From NCBI RefSeq assembly GCF_016735615.1, contig NZ_JAERSF010000002.1, forward strand, positions 620,001 to 684,000: a DNA stretch of 64,000 nucleotides, given 5' to 3'. This document shows positions 53,284-63,972 of this stretch, piece by piece. The stretch comes from Flavobacterium tagetis (lineage in GTDB: Bacteria > Bacteroidota > Bacteroidia > Flavobacteriales > Flavobacteriaceae). The translations under genes and the position numbers were made by a program. Below the pieces are notes generated by a model. That model saw only the letters and a list, made by a program, of their open reading frames with translations, had not been told where the DNA came from and did no database searches. The stretch's first letter is position 1. Every line of letters begins with the position of its first letter.

Positions 53284-53316
53284 AACCGATTTCAAATCTG
53301 AAATCGGTTTTTTTTG
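53284..53316 (+). terminator. Terminator of the DUF47-PiT operon
   Basis: AACCGATTTCA (53284-53294) pairs with 53299-53309 around AATC, followed by a run of T. Confidence 0.9.
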
Positions 53317-53412
53317 TTTTAATTTGTTTTAAAGTGAAAGAATAAAAACTTTTGAAGGTTATAGATAAAACCGATTTTGTTGAGTTTTGTAAATACATTA
53401 ATATTTAAAATA

Positions 53413-54408
53413 ATGAAGAGAATAGTTGTATTGGTTTTGATGCTGATTGTAAAAACTGGTTTTGCTCAGGCAAATAATAAAACTTTTAAATATGGTTTTG
53501 TCGATCAGACAGGAAAAGAAATAGTTCCGTGTAAATATGACGGTATTAGTGCATTTGAAAGTGGTTTTGCAGTCGTACAATTAAAAGGTAAAAGCGGTGT
53601 AGTGGATAAAACCGGAAAAGAAGTTATTCGTTGCATTTATGATGAAGTAATCAATAAGCCAAATTGGATAATAGTTAGCAATAAAAATGCTAAAGGGCAG
53701 TATTTGGTTAAATCAACCGATGTATTGCTGACTAAAAAATATGACGAAGCTAAAAGCTTGTCTCCAGAAATAACAGCTGTAAAACTGAATAATAAATGGG
53801 GTTTTATAGATGTAGTTGGAGAAGAAATAAGTCCGAAATATGACGAAATAATCGACTTTGGAGATCGATTTGCAGTTGTGAAACTAAATGGCAAATTTGG
53901 TATTGTGGATCAGATTGGGAAAGAGGTTGTTCCGCCCATTTATGATCATGTTCAGAATTTTAAAGAAGGTTTTGCAACAGTTGAGCTAAATAAAAAATAT
54001 GGAGTTTTTGATGAAGATGGCAAAATTGTAGTTCCTGTAAAATACGATATGAATTTTTCTTTTGCAGATAATGTTTCTGTTGTAAAGCTGAATGAAAAAT
54101 ATGGCGTATTGGATAATAACGGAAAAGAAATCGTTCCTGTAAATTATGATTTTATGATGCTAAATGATAATTTGTTGCAGGTAAAACTTGCTGATAAATT
54201 TGGATTGATTGATAAAACAGGAAAAGAAATTGTTTCTGCAAAATATGAAATAATTGAGTCTTTTAAAGATGGAATTGCTGTTGTAAAATTGGACGGAAAA
54301 TACGGTTTTGTAGACAAAGAAGGAAAAGAAATCGTGACTCCGAAATACGAAAAAGCAGATGATTTTAAAGATGGTTTGGGAGCGGTTAGGATTGAGGTTG
54401 GGAAGTAA
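53413..54408 (+). CDS. Exported WG-repeat protein
   Basis: The 331-residue protein starts MKRIVVLVLMLIVKTGFAQ, a signal peptide, and then has about ten degenerate WG/KWG beta repeats. The pattern is KYGFVDQTGKEIVPCKYD, repeated roughly every 23-35 residues (e.g. KFGIVDQIGKEVVPPIYD, KYGVLDNNGKEIVPVNYD). Such repeats form solenoid surfaces for binding and occur in many Bacteroidota. The function is unknown. The start is set by the signal peptide; an in-frame ATG at 53377 is rejected. It is convergent with DUF421, with a 1-nt gap. Confidence 0.85.
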   Translation: MKRIVVLVLMLIVKTGFAQANNKTFKYGFVDQTGKEIVPCKYDGISAFESGFAVVQLKGKSGVVDKTGKEVIRCIYDEVINKPNWIIVSNKNAKGQYLVKSTDVLLTKKYDEAKSLSPEITAVKLNNKWGFIDVVGEEISPKYDEIIDFGDRFAVVKLNGKFGIVDQIGKEVVPPIYDHVQNFKEGFATVELNKKYGVFDEDGKIVVPVKYDMNFSFADNVSVVKLNEKYGVLDNNGKEIVPVNYDFMMLNDNLLQVKLADKFGLIDKTGKEIVSAKYEIIESFKDGIAVVKLDGKYGFVDKEGKEIVTPKYEKADDFKDGLGAVRIEVGK

Positions 54409-54409
54409 A

Positions 54410-54928
54410 TTAAACCTTTTGCAGATTCTTACGATTGTGTTTTCGTTTGTAGTGTGTTTGTTTTAGATGTTTTTTATCTGCTGAGATTATACTTATAGAG
54501 CCATCAATTTCAAGCATGGCAAGTTTAATATCTGTGAGATGTTCTAAACCGTGCTCTCGTGCGGCTTCTTTTAGTTCTTCGTGCGAAACATCTAATCGGC
54601 TCAAAGCTTTGAAATCTAATATTCCATCATGAATTAATACTTCTGGTTTATCCAATATCAAATCGCCAAGGGTTTTGAACCTTTTTGCCAGTCTTTTGAT
54701 AGCAAAATTGATTGAAAACAAAACTAAAGCGGCGATTAATCCTCCAATTAAACTTGTATCGGGGCCAACCATTGCATTTTGGACAGAATTGCTGATTAGC
54801 AAAATAAGAATAATATCAGCGGTATTTAATTGTGAAAGTTCTTTTTTACCGAATATTCGTAAAGCAATTGTCATGAAGAAATAGACAGCAACACTTCGGA
54901 TAATAATATCTAAATAGGGGAAAACCAT
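54410..54928 (-). CDS. DUF421 (YetF-type) membrane protein
   Basis: The 172-residue protein has three N-terminal helices (about 8-75, with RIFGKKELSQLNTADIILIL, the family signature) and a C-terminal cytoplasmic domain (about 85-165). That domain has SRLDVSHEELKEAAREHG and LEIDGSISII. The YetF family is widespread; the function is not settled. Length is slightly short of the B. subtilis type (about 230). Confidence 0.87.
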   Translation of the reverse strand: MVFPYLDIIIRSVAVYFFMTIALRIFGKKELSQLNTADIILILLISNSVQNAMVGPDTSLIGGLIAALVLFSINFAIKRLAKRFKTLGDLILDKPEVLIHDGILDFKALSRLDVSHEELKEAAREHGLEHLTDIKLAMLEIDGSISIISADKKHLKQTHYKRKHNRKNLQKV

Positions 54929-54950
54929 GTTTTTTTATTTTAAAGTTAAA

Positions 54951-54990
54951 TAAAAAAGCTTTGTCAAAGTTCTAAACTTTGACAAAGCTG
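54951..54990 (-). terminator. Terminator of the RimK-fusion gene
   Basis: A perfect 15-bp stem (54957-54971 with 54975-54989) has a 3-nt loop and a minus-strand T run. Confidence 0.92.
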
Positions 54991-55029
54991 CTAAATTATT
55001 TATGAGAAATTAAGTTTAAATGAACTTAA

Positions 55030-56397
55030 TTAAAGTTTAAAATTCTTTTCAATAGCTCTAATCATTTCGCCAGCTACATCTTTATTAGTTGCGCCTTCAA
55101 TTCCTTCAAGACCTGGAGAAGAGTTTACTTCTAGCAATAACGGGCCTTTAGAAGAACGAATAATATCAACACCCGCAACTTTTAGATCCATTGCTTTTGC
55201 TGCTTTTATAGCTATCTTTTTTTCTTCGGGAGTAATTTTAATAACAGATGCAGTTCCGCCAAGGTGAATGTTTGCTCTAAATTCGCCTGGCATTGCCTCA
55301 CGTTGGATTGCGGCAACTACTTTTCCGTCAATCACAAAACAGCGAATGTCTTTTCCATTGGCTTCTTTGATGAATTCTTGAACCAAAATGTTGGCATTTA
55401 AACTTTTAAAAGCATTGATAACACTTTCTGCTGCTTTTTTGGTTTCGGCCAAAACAACACCTTTTCCTTGTGTTCCTTCCAGTAATTTAACGATTAACGG
55501 CGAACCGCCAACCATTTTAATTAAATTGTCTGTATCAAGAGGAGAATTGGCAAATCCTGTAGTTGGAATATCAATTCCGCTATTCAATAATAATTGCAAA
55601 GAATATAGTTTATCTCGAGATTGAGTTATGGCTGTAGCCGAATTTAAAACAAAAACCTTCAATGCTTCAAACTGACGCGTTAGTGCACAGCCGTAAAAAG
55701 TAATACTCGGACGAATTCTTGGAATAATAGCATCAAATTCGTTAAGGATTTTTCCGCCTCTGTAATGAATTTCAGGTTTTTTGGCGTCCAGCTTCATGTA
55801 GCATTCCTTGATATTAAGAAAATGCATTTCATGCCCGCGCATTTCGCCGGCTTCCATGATTCTTTTGTTGCTATATAATTCTGGATTGCTTGCTAAAAGA
55901 CCAATTCGCAAACCAGTTTTTGCTTTTTCAGAGTTTTGGTATAATTCTTTTAGAGATTCTGCCGTAGGCTGTCCTAAGAGATATTTTTGTTCTGGATCAA
56001 CCAAAACCCTTCCGCTCATGGCTTCGCGTCCTAAAAGCATTCTAAATCCCATAGAATCGCGATTGGTCAAAGTCATTTCAATTGGCCATTTAGCATCGCC
56101 AATTTTTAAGCTGGTTTGGATCACATAACGATGCTCTCTAAATCCGCTCGAACTTTTTACAATTCGCTTGTCGACCAAAGGAGCTTCACAATGAATAATG
56201 GTTTTGATATTATTCTGAATCGGATTAATGTCGAATTTAACCCAATTAGCATCATTTTTTATAAAAGGCGCTATATTTAAAGCGTGCATCGCCGAAGTTT
56301 TGGCGCCAGAATCTACACGAGCCTTAATTGTCGGGATTCCTAGTTCTGGAAATGCGCACCATTCTTCGCTGCCTAAAATGACTTTGTTTTGAAGCAT
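55030..56397 (-). CDS. Retropepsin-like zinc protease domain fused to RimK-type ligase
   Basis: The 455-residue protein fuses two domains. Residues 1-140 are an ATP-dependent zinc protease/retropepsin-like domain (RimB type) with [14 protein letters not shown] (the D-S-G motif) and LLGREAM. Residues 160-455 are a RimK ATP-grasp ligase with [15 protein letters not shown] (nucleotide loop), [21 protein letters not shown], and [14 protein letters not shown] (metal-binding N). RimK adds glutamates to ribosomal protein S6 or small molecules. In Proteobacteria the two are separate genes; the fusion suggests coupled ligation and removal. Confidence 0.88.
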   Translation of the reverse strand: MLQNKVILGSEEWCAFPELGIPTIKARVDSGAKTSAMHALNIAPFIKNDANWVKFDINPIQNNIKTIIHCEAPLVDKRIVKSSSGFREHRYVIQTSLKIGDAKWPIEMTLTNRDSMGFRMLLGREAMSGRVLVDPEQKYLLGQPTAESLKELYQNSEKAKTGLRIGLLASNPELYSNKRIMEAGEMRGHEMHFLNIKECYMKLDAKKPEIHYRGGKILNEFDAIIPRIRPSITFYGCALTRQFEALKVFVLNSATAITQSRDKLYSLQLLLNSGIDIPTTGFANSPLDTDNLIKMVGGSPLIVKLLEGTQGKGVVLAETKKAAESVINAFKSLNANILVQEFIKEANGKDIRCFVIDGKVVAAIQREAMPGEFRANIHLGGTASVIKITPEEKKIAIKAAKAMDLKVAGVDIIRSSKGPLLLEVNSSPGLEGIEGATNKDVAGEMIRAIEKNFKL

Positions 56398-56470
56398 ATT
56401 TTGTTTTTTATTATAGAATTTAAATTCAAAAATAGCTATTTGCTTTTATTAAAGATAGTGATTTTTAATA

Positions 56471-56510
56471 AAAAAAATACCCGTTATGTTATGAAAACGT
56501 AACGGGCATA
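56471..56510 (-). terminator. Terminator of clpC
   Basis: CCCGTTA (56480-56486) pairs with TAACGGG (56500-56506), followed by a minus-strand T run. Confidence 0.75.
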
Positions 56511-56537
56511 TTATGAATGTTATAAATTTTGACTAAT

Positions 56538-59084
56538 TTATTGATTCGTTGGCTCTTCGGCTTTATGAATTTCTACTGATAATTCTTGTGAATCATCTTT
56601 TAAGTCCATCATGATTTCATCACCAGAATGTATTTTCGAAGTGATGATTTCTTCGGCTAACAAATCTTCAACATATTTCTGAATTGCTCTTTTCAGCGGT
56701 CTAGCTCCAAACTGTTTGTCAAAACCTTTTTCGGCAATAAACGCTTTTGCTTTGTCTGTTAAGCTTAATTTGTAGCCTAACTCTGCAATACGAGAATATA
56801 GTTTTTTTAATTCGATTTCGATAATCAAATCAATATCAGCTTTTTCTAATGCATTAAATACAATTACGTCGTCAATTCTGTTTAAGAACTCAGGAGCAAA
56901 AGTTTTCTTCAATGCATTTTCGATAATGCTTTTTGAATTTTCATCGGCTTGTGCTGTTCTTGCAGCAGTTCCGAATCCAACACCTTGTCCGAAATCTTTC
57001 AACTGACGTGCACCAACGTTAGATGTCATGATGATGATAGTGTTTTTAAAGTCAATTTTACGACCTAAACTATCTGTCAAATACCCGTCATCTAAAACCT
57101 GAAGCATCATATTGAATACATCTGGATGCGCTTTTTCGATCTCGTCTAAAAGAACCACACAGTATGGTTTTCTACGAACTTTCTCAGTCAATTGACCGCC
57201 TTCTTCGTAACCAACGTATCCTGGAGGCGCTCCTACTAAACGAGAGATCGCAAATTTCTCCATATATTCACTCATGTCAATACGAACTAAAGCATCTTCA
57301 GAATCGAATAATTCTTTTGCTAATACTTTAGCCAATTGCGTTTTACCAACCCCAGTCTGACCTAAGAAAATGAATGAACCAATTGGTTTGTTCGGATCTT
57401 TAAGTCCAGCTCTGTTACGTTGAATAGAACGAGCGATTTTTAAAACTGCTTCATTTTGACCAATTACTTTATTCTGAATCAATTCAGGCAATTGAGCCAA
57501 TTTGTTGCTTTCTGTTTGTGCAATTCTATTTACAGGAATTCCAGTCATCATAGAAACAACATCAGCTACATTATCTTCTGTAACTTCAATTCTGTTGTTT
57601 TTAGAATCTTCTTCCCATTGTTCTTGTGCTAAAGCAAGATCTTTTTCGATACGTTTTTCATCATCGCGAAGTTTGGCTGCTTCTTCATATTTCTGTTTTT
57701 TAACAACCATATTTTTCATTTCGCGAACTTCTTCCAACTGACGTTCCAGATCCAAAATTTGTTTAGGAACATCAATGTTAGTGATGTGCACGCGTGAACC
57801 AGCTTCGTCCATTGCATCGATTGCTTTGTCTGGTAAGAAACGCTCAGACATATATCTGTTCGTTAACTTAACGCAGGCTTCAATAGCTTCTGGAGTATAA
57901 GTTACATTGTGGTGATCTTCGTATTTGTCTTTTACGTTGTTCAAAATAGCGATTGTTTCTTCAACAGAAGTTGGTTCCACAATTACTTTTTGGAAACGTC
58001 TTTCTAATGCGCCATCTTTTTCAATATATTGTCTGTACTCGTCAAGAGTAGTAGCACCAATACATTGAATTTCCCCTCTTGCTAAAGCAGGTTTAAACAT
58101 GTTTGAAGCATCAAGCGAACCTGTTGCTCCACCAGCTCCTACAATAGTATGGATCTCGTCTATAAAAAGAATAATATCGTCATTTTTCTCAAGCTCGTTC
58201 ATTACAGCTTTCATTCTTTCTTCAAATTGTCCTCTGTATTTTGTTCCTGCAACTAAACTTGCAAGATCAAGAGTAACAACACGTTTATGGAAAAGAATAC
58301 GCGATACTTTCTTTTGGATAATACGTAGAGCAAGTCCTTCTGCAATAGCAGATTTACCAACTCCAGGCTCTCCAATAAGAAGCGGATTGTTCTTTTTTCT
58401 ACGGCTTAAAATTTGCGATACACGCTCAATTTCTTTTTCACGTCCTACAACAGGATCTAATTTTCCCTCTTCTGCCATTTCTGTTAAATCTCTCCCAAAA
58501 TTATCTAAAACAGGAGTCTTAGATTTTTTGTTTGACTTATTGGCGGGATTATTAAAGCTGCTTTCTTTAAGACTGTCATCTTGTCCTGAATCGTCATTAT
58601 ACGATTCGTTTCTTGGCAAGTTTTCTAAGAATTCTTCTTCGTTTGGAGTCATATTTAAGTACTGTTCTTTAGCTACGTCATAATCTATTTTTAGTTTATT
58701 TAGCAGCTTGGTTGTTGGATCGTTTTCGTTTCTCAAGATACATAACAGCAAATGTGCCGTGCTAATCGATGAACTTTGAAATACTTTTGCTTCTAGAAAA
58801 GTGGTCTTCAGGGCTCTTTCGGCCTGTCGGGTAAGATGAAGGTTTTTCTTTTCTGCATTTACTTCAACGCTCAGGTTGGCAGGGCTAAGTACTTCTACTT
58901 TTCTGCGTAAATGATCTAAATCGACAGCTAGGTTATTAAGTATATGAATAGCTTTTCCGTTACCATCTCTCAAAATACCTAGCATAAGATGTTCTGTACC
59001 AATAAAGTCGTGGCCCAAACGAAGAGCCTCTTCCTTACTGTATGTAATTACATCTTTTACTCTTGGTGAAAAATTATCATCCAT
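56538..59084 (-). CDS. clpC: ATP-dependent Clp protease ATP-binding subunit ClpC
   Basis: The 848-residue AAA+ unfoldase feeds proteins to ClpP in the cytoplasm. There are two Clp N-repeats (1-145), AAA-1 with Walker A GEPGVGKSA and Walker B LFIDEIHT, a middle coiled domain including AKLRDDEKRIEKDL (UVR-like, ClpC-type), and AAA-2 with GQTGVGKTQ and VLLDEIEKAH. The length is that of ClpC rather than ClpA or ClpB. clpP is not adjacent. Confidence 0.93.
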   Translation of the reverse strand: MDDNFSPRVKDVITYSKEEALRLGHDFIGTEHLMLGILRDGNGKAIHILNNLAVDLDHLRRKVEVLSPANLSVEVNAEKKNLHLTRQAERALKTTFLEAKVFQSSSISTAHLLLCILRNENDPTTKLLNKLKIDYDVAKEQYLNMTPNEEEFLENLPRNESYNDDSGQDDSLKESSFNNPANKSNKKSKTPVLDNFGRDLTEMAEEGKLDPVVGREKEIERVSQILSRRKKNNPLLIGEPGVGKSAIAEGLALRIIQKKVSRILFHKRVVTLDLASLVAGTKYRGQFEERMKAVMNELEKNDDIILFIDEIHTIVGAGGATGSLDASNMFKPALARGEIQCIGATTLDEYRQYIEKDGALERRFQKVIVEPTSVEETIAILNNVKDKYEDHHNVTYTPEAIEACVKLTNRYMSERFLPDKAIDAMDEAGSRVHITNIDVPKQILDLERQLEEVREMKNMVVKKQKYEEAAKLRDDEKRIEKDLALAQEQWEEDSKNNRIEVTEDNVADVVSMMTGIPVNRIAQTESNKLAQLPELIQNKVIGQNEAVLKIARSIQRNRAGLKDPNKPIGSFIFLGQTGVGKTQLAKVLAKELFDSEDALVRIDMSEYMEKFAISRLVGAPPGYVGYEEGGQLTEKVRRKPYCVVLLDEIEKAHPDVFNMMLQVLDDGYLTDSLGRKIDFKNTIIIMTSNVGARQLKDFGQGVGFGTAARTAQADENSKSIIENALKKTFAPEFLNRIDDVIVFNALEKADIDLIIEIELKKLYSRIAELGYKLSLTDKAKAFIAEKGFDKQFGARPLKRAIQKYVEDLLAEEIITSKIHSGDEIMMDLKDDSQELSVEIHKAEEPTNQ

Positions 59085-59341
59085 AATATATAATTGGTAT
59101 TGTAAATTTAGTGAATTACTGTTTTAAAAACAAAAACCGTACCTTCGAGAACTACTGTCAGCTAATAGACGAAAAAAAAGACAATAAAACAGTTAAAAAA
59201 CGCTTAATTTATTAACTAAAAGCCAAAATAAAGTTGTTAATAAATCATTTAAATAAGTGTAAGGAAATAGCTGAAAAAATTTTAAAAAAACGTATCTTGG
59301 CACGCTTTGAAAACTAATATAATTATTTAATATAACAACTT

Positions 59342-61984
59342 ATGTCTGAAGGAGAAAAGTTAATTCCTATTAACATAGAGGATGAAATGAAGTCAGCTTA
59401 CATCGATTATTCGATGTCAGTAATTGTATCGAGAGCACTTCCTGATGTTAGAGATGGCTTGAAACCAGTACATCGAAGAGTTCTTTATGGAATGTATGAT
59501 TTAGGTGTAACATCAAGATCTGCCCACAAAAAGTCTGCGAGAATTGTTGGGGAGGTTCTGGGTAAGTACCACCCGCACGGTGATACCTCTGTTTATGATG
59601 CAATGGTACGTATGGCGCAGGAATGGAGTATGCGTTATTTATTAGTTGACGGACAAGGTAATTTTGGTTCTGTCGATGGAGACAGTCCTGCAGCGATGCG
59701 TTATACTGAGGCCAGAATGCGTAAAATCTCTGAAGAGATTATGGCCGATATCGAAAAAGAAACAGTTGATTTTCAATTGAACTTTGACGATACAATTTAC
59801 GAACCTAAAGTAATGCCAACGAGAGTTCCTACTTTATTAGTAAACGGAGCAACAGGTATTGCAGTAGGTATGGCAACTAATATGCCGCCGCACAATTTAA
59901 CTGAAGTTATCAATGGTACTTTAGCGTATCTTGATAATAACGATATTGAAGTTGATGAGTTAATGACTCATATCAAAGCTCCAGATTTCCCAACGGGAGG
60001 TATTATTTACGGATACGAAGGTGTTCGTGAAGCTTTTAAAACAGGTAGAGGGCGTATTGTAATGCGTGCTAAAGTTGGTTTTGAAGAAGTTGACGGAAGA
60101 GAATGCATCATCGTTACTGAAATTCCATACCAAGTTAACAAAGCCGAAATGATTAAGCGTACGGCTGATTTGGTTAATGAGAAAAAAATCGAAGGTATTG
60201 CCAATATCCGTGACGAGTCGGATAGAAGCGGTATGCGTATCGTGTATATCTTAAAACGTGATGCTACGCCAAACGTAGTTTTAAATACTTTATACAAGTA
60301 CACTCAATTACAGTCTTCTTTTAGTGTAAACAACATTGCATTAGTAAAAGGGCGTCCTCAGTTGCTGAATCTGAAAGATATGATTCACTACTTTATTGAG
60401 CACCGTCACGATGTAGTAGTTAGAAGAACACAATTCGAATTGCGTAAAGCAGAAGAAAGAGCGCATATCTTAGAAGGATTAATCATTGCTTCTGACAATA
60501 TAGATGAGGTAATTGCGTTAATTAGAGGGTCTAAAAACACAGATGAGGCAAGAGAAAAATTAATCGAAAGATTTAAATTATCAGATATTCAAGCTCGTGC
60601 AATTGTTGAGATGCGTTTACGTCAGTTAACAGGTCTGGAGCAAGATAAGTTAAGAGCAGAGTTTGACGAATTAATGAAGTTAATCGAGCATTTAAAAGCT
60701 TTATTAGCAGATGTTAATTTAAGAATCGACTTGATTAAAGAAGAACTTACGGAAATCCGTGATAAATACGGAGATGACCGTCGTTCTCAAATCGAGTATT
60801 CTGGAGGTGATGTAAGTATTGAAGATTTAATTGCAGACGAAAGTGTGGTTATTACTATTTCGCATGCAGGTTATATTAAACGTACTAACTTATCTGAGTA
60901 CAAAACTCAAAATAGAGGTGGAGTTGGACAGAAGAGTGCAGGAACAAGAGATCAAGATTTCTTAGAGCATATGTTCGTAGCGACTAACCACCAATATATG
61001 ATGTTCTTTACTCAAAAAGGAAAATGTTTCTGGATGCGTGTTTATGAAATTCCAGAAGGAAGCAAAACAGCAAAAGGTAGAGCAATTCAGAACTTGGTAA
61101 ACATTGAAAGCGATGATAAAGTAAAAGCTTTTATTTGTACACAAGACTTAAAAGACAAAGATTATATTAATACACATAATCTTGTAATGGTAACTAAAAA
61201 AGGACAGGTGAAGAAAACTTCTTTAGAGAAATATTCTAAACCAAGAGCCAATGGAGTTGCCGCTATTACGATTAAAGAAGGTGATGAGTTAATTGGAGCT
61301 CAGTTGACAAACGGAGAGAGCCAAATTATTATGGCGGTTAAATCTGGTAAGTTAGTACGTTTTGAGGAGACGAAAACACGTCCGATGGGAAGAACAGCTT
61401 CTGGAGTTCGTGGAATTACTTTAAAAGACGAAACAGACGAGGTAATCGGAATGGTTACAGTGGATAAAAATGATATTACAGAATCGCAGATTTTAGTTGT
61501 AACTGAAAATGGATACGGAAAACGTACTAAATTGGTTGACGAAGATGGAGAAGATGTATATAGAATTACAAACCGTGGAGGTAAAGGGGTTAAAACGCTT
61601 AACATCACGGAGAAAACTGGTAAGCTAATTTCTATTAACGCTGTTACAGATGCAGACGATTTAATGATTATTAATAAGTCTGGATTGACAATTAGAATGG
61701 CAATTGAAGATTTACGTGTTATGGGACGTGCAACTCAAGGTGTTAGATTGATTAACCTGAAAGGAAAAGATTCTATCGCTGCCGTAACAACTGTAATGAA
61801 AGATGATGCAGAAGAGGTAGAGTTAGATGAAGATGGAAATGTAATCGCTGCAATTGAGAGAGTTAAGCCAGATATGGAAGTGCTGGAAGATGACGGATCT
61901 GCAGAAGACGATGATGACTCTGATGATGAAGAGGCGGAAGATGAAGACGATTCAGAAGCAGAAGACGAAGAGTCTGAAGAATAG
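59342..61984 (+). CDS. gyrA: DNA gyrase subunit A
   Basis: The 880-residue topoisomerase subunit cuts and rejoins DNA. The winged-helix domain has [18 protein letters not shown] with Thr82 and Asp86 at the E. coli S83/D87 quinolone positions, and catalytic Tyr121 is in AMRYTEARM. The C-terminal six-bladed domain (about 510-830) starts near the GyrA-box-like [10 protein letters not shown]. It ends with an unusually acidic tail (about 845-880, almost all Asp/Glu/Ser). The length is typical. It is divergent from clpC. Confidence 0.97.
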   Translation: MSEGEKLIPINIEDEMKSAYIDYSMSVIVSRALPDVRDGLKPVHRRVLYGMYDLGVTSRSAHKKSARIVGEVLGKYHPHGDTSVYDAMVRMAQEWSMRYLLVDGQGNFGSVDGDSPAAMRYTEARMRKISEEIMADIEKETVDFQLNFDDTIYEPKVMPTRVPTLLVNGATGIAVGMATNMPPHNLTEVINGTLAYLDNNDIEVDELMTHIKAPDFPTGGIIYGYEGVREAFKTGRGRIVMRAKVGFEEVDGRECIIVTEIPYQVNKAEMIKRTADLVNEKKIEGIANIRDESDRSGMRIVYILKRDATPNVVLNTLYKYTQLQSSFSVNNIALVKGRPQLLNLKDMIHYFIEHRHDVVVRRTQFELRKAEERAHILEGLIIASDNIDEVIALIRGSKNTDEAREKLIERFKLSDIQARAIVEMRLRQLTGLEQDKLRAEFDELMKLIEHLKALLADVNLRIDLIKEELTEIRDKYGDDRRSQIEYSGGDVSIEDLIADESVVITISHAGYIKRTNLSEYKTQNRGGVGQKSAGTRDQDFLEHMFVATNHQYMMFFTQKGKCFWMRVYEIPEGSKTAKGRAIQNLVNIESDDKVKAFICTQDLKDKDYINTHNLVMVTKKGQVKKTSLEKYSKPRANGVAAITIKEGDELIGAQLTNGESQIIMAVKSGKLVRFEETKTRPMGRTASGVRGITLKDETDEVIGMVTVDKNDITESQILVVTENGYGKRTKLVDEDGEDVYRITNRGGKGVKTLNITEKTGKLISINAVTDADDLMIINKSGLTIRMAIEDLRVMGRATQGVRLINLKGKDSIAAVTTVMKDDAEEVELDEDGNVIAAIERVKPDMEVLEDDGSAEDDDDSDDEEAEDEDDSEAEDEESEE

Positions 61985-62021
61985 TAAAAAAACAAAAAAT
62001 TAAATACAAATAAATACCATT

Positions 62022-63290
62022 ATGAAAAGTAAATATGTAATACTTGCATCAGCATTACTGATCTCTGTAGCTACGTTTGCTCAAAAAGATCAAATTAAGA
62101 ATGCTGAAAAAGCATTAAAGGGTGGAGATGCGCAAGGTGCTCTTGCTCAATTAAAAGATGCAGAGAACTTAATTGTAAATGCTAAAGATACTGAGCAAGC
62201 ACAATATTATTTTGTTCAAGGAAATGCTTTTTTAGAGTTAGCAAATAAAAAAGTTGAGGAAGGTAAAAACTTGTCTTTGGCTGCTAATAGCTATAAAAAA
62301 CTAATTGAAGTTGAAAATGCTTCAGGAAAACAAAAATATTCAACTCAAGCTGCAACATCAATCACTAATATTAAAGGTTTATTGATTAACTCTGCGATTG
62401 CAGATACTCAATCTAACAAACATGTAGATGGTGCTAAAAAATTATACGAAGCGTATGAGTTAGATAAAAAAGATACCATTAACTTGTATTATGCTGCTTC
62501 TACAGCTGTAAATTCGCAGGATTTTGATCTTGCTTTGCCAATGTATGAAGAGTTGAAAAAACTAAATTATTCAGGAAAAGGAACAATGTATACAGCTGTA
62601 AACAAAGCTTCTGGAAATGATGATAGTTTTGCAAATGCAAAAGAAAGAGATTTAGCTGTTAAATTAGGAACTCACGAAAAACCTAAAACTGAAGCTATTC
62701 CTTCTAAAAGAGGTGAAATCTATAAAAATTTAGCATTAATCTTGGTTCAAAAAGGACGTACAGAAGATGCTAAAAAAGCAATCGCTGACGCTAGAAAAGC
62801 AAATCCAGATGATACTTCTTTGATTTTAACTGAAGCTAATTTGTATTTGGAGACTAAAGACTTCGATATGTACAAAAAATTAGTTGGTGAGGCTTTAGAA
62901 AAAGATCCAAACAATGCTGATTTAGTATTCAATTTAGGAGTAATTAGTGCTGGAGCTAAAAATAATGCTGACGCAGAGAAGTATTATTTAAAAGCAATTG
63001 AAATCAATCCTAATTATACAAATGCTTACTTAAACCTTGCTGCTTTAAAATTAGAAGCTGAAAAACCAATCATTGATGAAATGAATAAATTAGGGACTTC
63101 TGCTAAAGATATGAAGCGTTATGATGTTTTAAAAGCGCAAAGAGAGGCTGTTTTTAAAGGAGTTATCCCTTATCTTAAAAAAGCTAACGAGTTAGATCCT
63201 AAAAACGAGGATGTTTCTAAAACATTATTAGGAGTTTATAGCGCTCTTGAAATGACTGCAGAGGCTAAAGCTTTAAAAGCAAAAATGTAA
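62022..63290 (+). CDS. Exported TPR repeat protein
   Basis: The 422-residue protein has a signal peptide (1-20, VATFAQ) and about seven TPR-like helix pairs: SLAANSYKKLIEVENA, DFDLALPMYEELKKLNYS, ILVQKGRTEDAKKAIADARK, and NADLVFNLGVISAGAKN followed by KYYLKAIEINPNYTNAYLNL. It is Ala/Lys-rich. TPRs mediate protein contacts; the function is unknown. It follows gyrA by 37 nt and could be co-transcribed with it. Confidence 0.85.
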   Translation: MKSKYVILASALLISVATFAQKDQIKNAEKALKGGDAQGALAQLKDAENLIVNAKDTEQAQYYFVQGNAFLELANKKVEEGKNLSLAANSYKKLIEVENASGKQKYSTQAATSITNIKGLLINSAIADTQSNKHVDGAKKLYEAYELDKKDTINLYYAASTAVNSQDFDLALPMYEELKKLNYSGKGTMYTAVNKASGNDDSFANAKERDLAVKLGTHEKPKTEAIPSKRGEIYKNLALILVQKGRTEDAKKAIADARKANPDDTSLILTEANLYLETKDFDMYKKLVGEALEKDPNNADLVFNLGVISAGAKNNADAEKYYLKAIEINPNYTNAYLNLAALKLEAEKPIIDEMNKLGTSAKDMKRYDVLKAQREAVFKGVIPYLKKANELDPKNEDVSKTLLGVYSALEMTAEAKALKAKM

Positions 63291-63311
63291 TAATTACCGC
63301 TTTTTAAAAAT

Positions 63312-63347
63312 AAAAAAAAACCATTCACCGCGGTGAATGGTTTTTTT
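63312..63347. terminator. Bidirectional terminator between the TPR and OsmC genes
   Basis: The centre is a perfect palindrome (63319-63342, core CCATTCACCGCGGTGAATGG), flanked by A and T runs. It serves both strands. Confidence 0.92.
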
Positions 63348-63353
63348 ATGTCT

Positions 63354-63773
63354 TTAGCTGATTAATTCAGCAGATAAAGTAATCGTAGTATTTAACAGTT
63401 TTGAAATCGGACAGATTTCTTTTGCTTTTGCAGCTGTAGAAGCAAATTCTTCTGCAGAAATTGACGGCACTTTGCCTTTTAAGTCTAAATGAATTAAAGT
63501 AATTGATCCATCTTCAAAAGTTACTGTCGCTTCTGTAGTTAAATCATCTGCTGTAAAACCAGCTTCGTTAAGTAAAAAGCTTAATTGCATCGTAAAACAG
63601 CCTGAATGCGCTGCAGCAACCAATTCTTCTGGGTTAGTCCCTACACCATCAGCAAATCTTGTTTTAAAAGATAGTTGCGCATTATCTAAAGTTGTGCTTT
63701 GAGTACTGATTGTTCCTTTTCCTTCCATACCAGTTCCTTTCCAGTTGGCGTGTGCTTTTCTTGTAAATTTCAT
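63354..63773 (-). CDS. OsmC family peroxiredoxin-like protein
   Basis: The 139-residue protein is of the OsmC/Ohr type, with the two redox cysteines in HSGCFTMQL and KEICPISKLL, and the N-terminal ANWKGTGMEGKG. OsmC proteins reduce organic hydroperoxides in the cytoplasm. The N-terminal GTGMEGKG and PEELVAAAHSGCF match OsmC better than Ohr. It is a single gene with a strong terminator. Confidence 0.93.
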   Translation of the reverse strand: MKFTRKAHANWKGTGMEGKGTISTQSTTLDNAQLSFKTRFADGVGTNPEELVAAAHSGCFTMQLSFLLNEAGFTADDLTTEATVTFEDGSITLIHLDLKGKVPSISAEEFASTAAKAKEICPISKLLNTTITLSAELIS

Positions 63774-63915
63774 ATTTGTCTTATTTAAAAAATTAGTATT
63801 AAATGCATTCTTTGATTACTAGGTTAATAGCGGTAACTCAAATATAATCAATATTTTGCAGAATAATTTTATGAAATTTAATGAGATTGTTAAGTTTCGG
63901 GTTTTAGGTTGGGGT

Positions 63916-63972
63916 GAGTTTTAACCGCAAAGTGCGCAAGGGTTTACGCAAAGCACGCAAAGTTTTTAAGTT
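63916..63972. repeat. CGCAAAG-type repeat at the right edge
   Basis: TTTAACCGCAAAGTGCGCAA and GTTTACGCAAAGCACGCAAA are words shared with 30410, 36446 and 45105. The repeat may continue past the window end. Confidence 0.85.

Noticed and set aside
61735..61995. Ser-rich ORF on the minus strand
   Set aside because: It is the antisense of the Asp/Glu-rich tail of gyrA, which produces Ser-rich frames.
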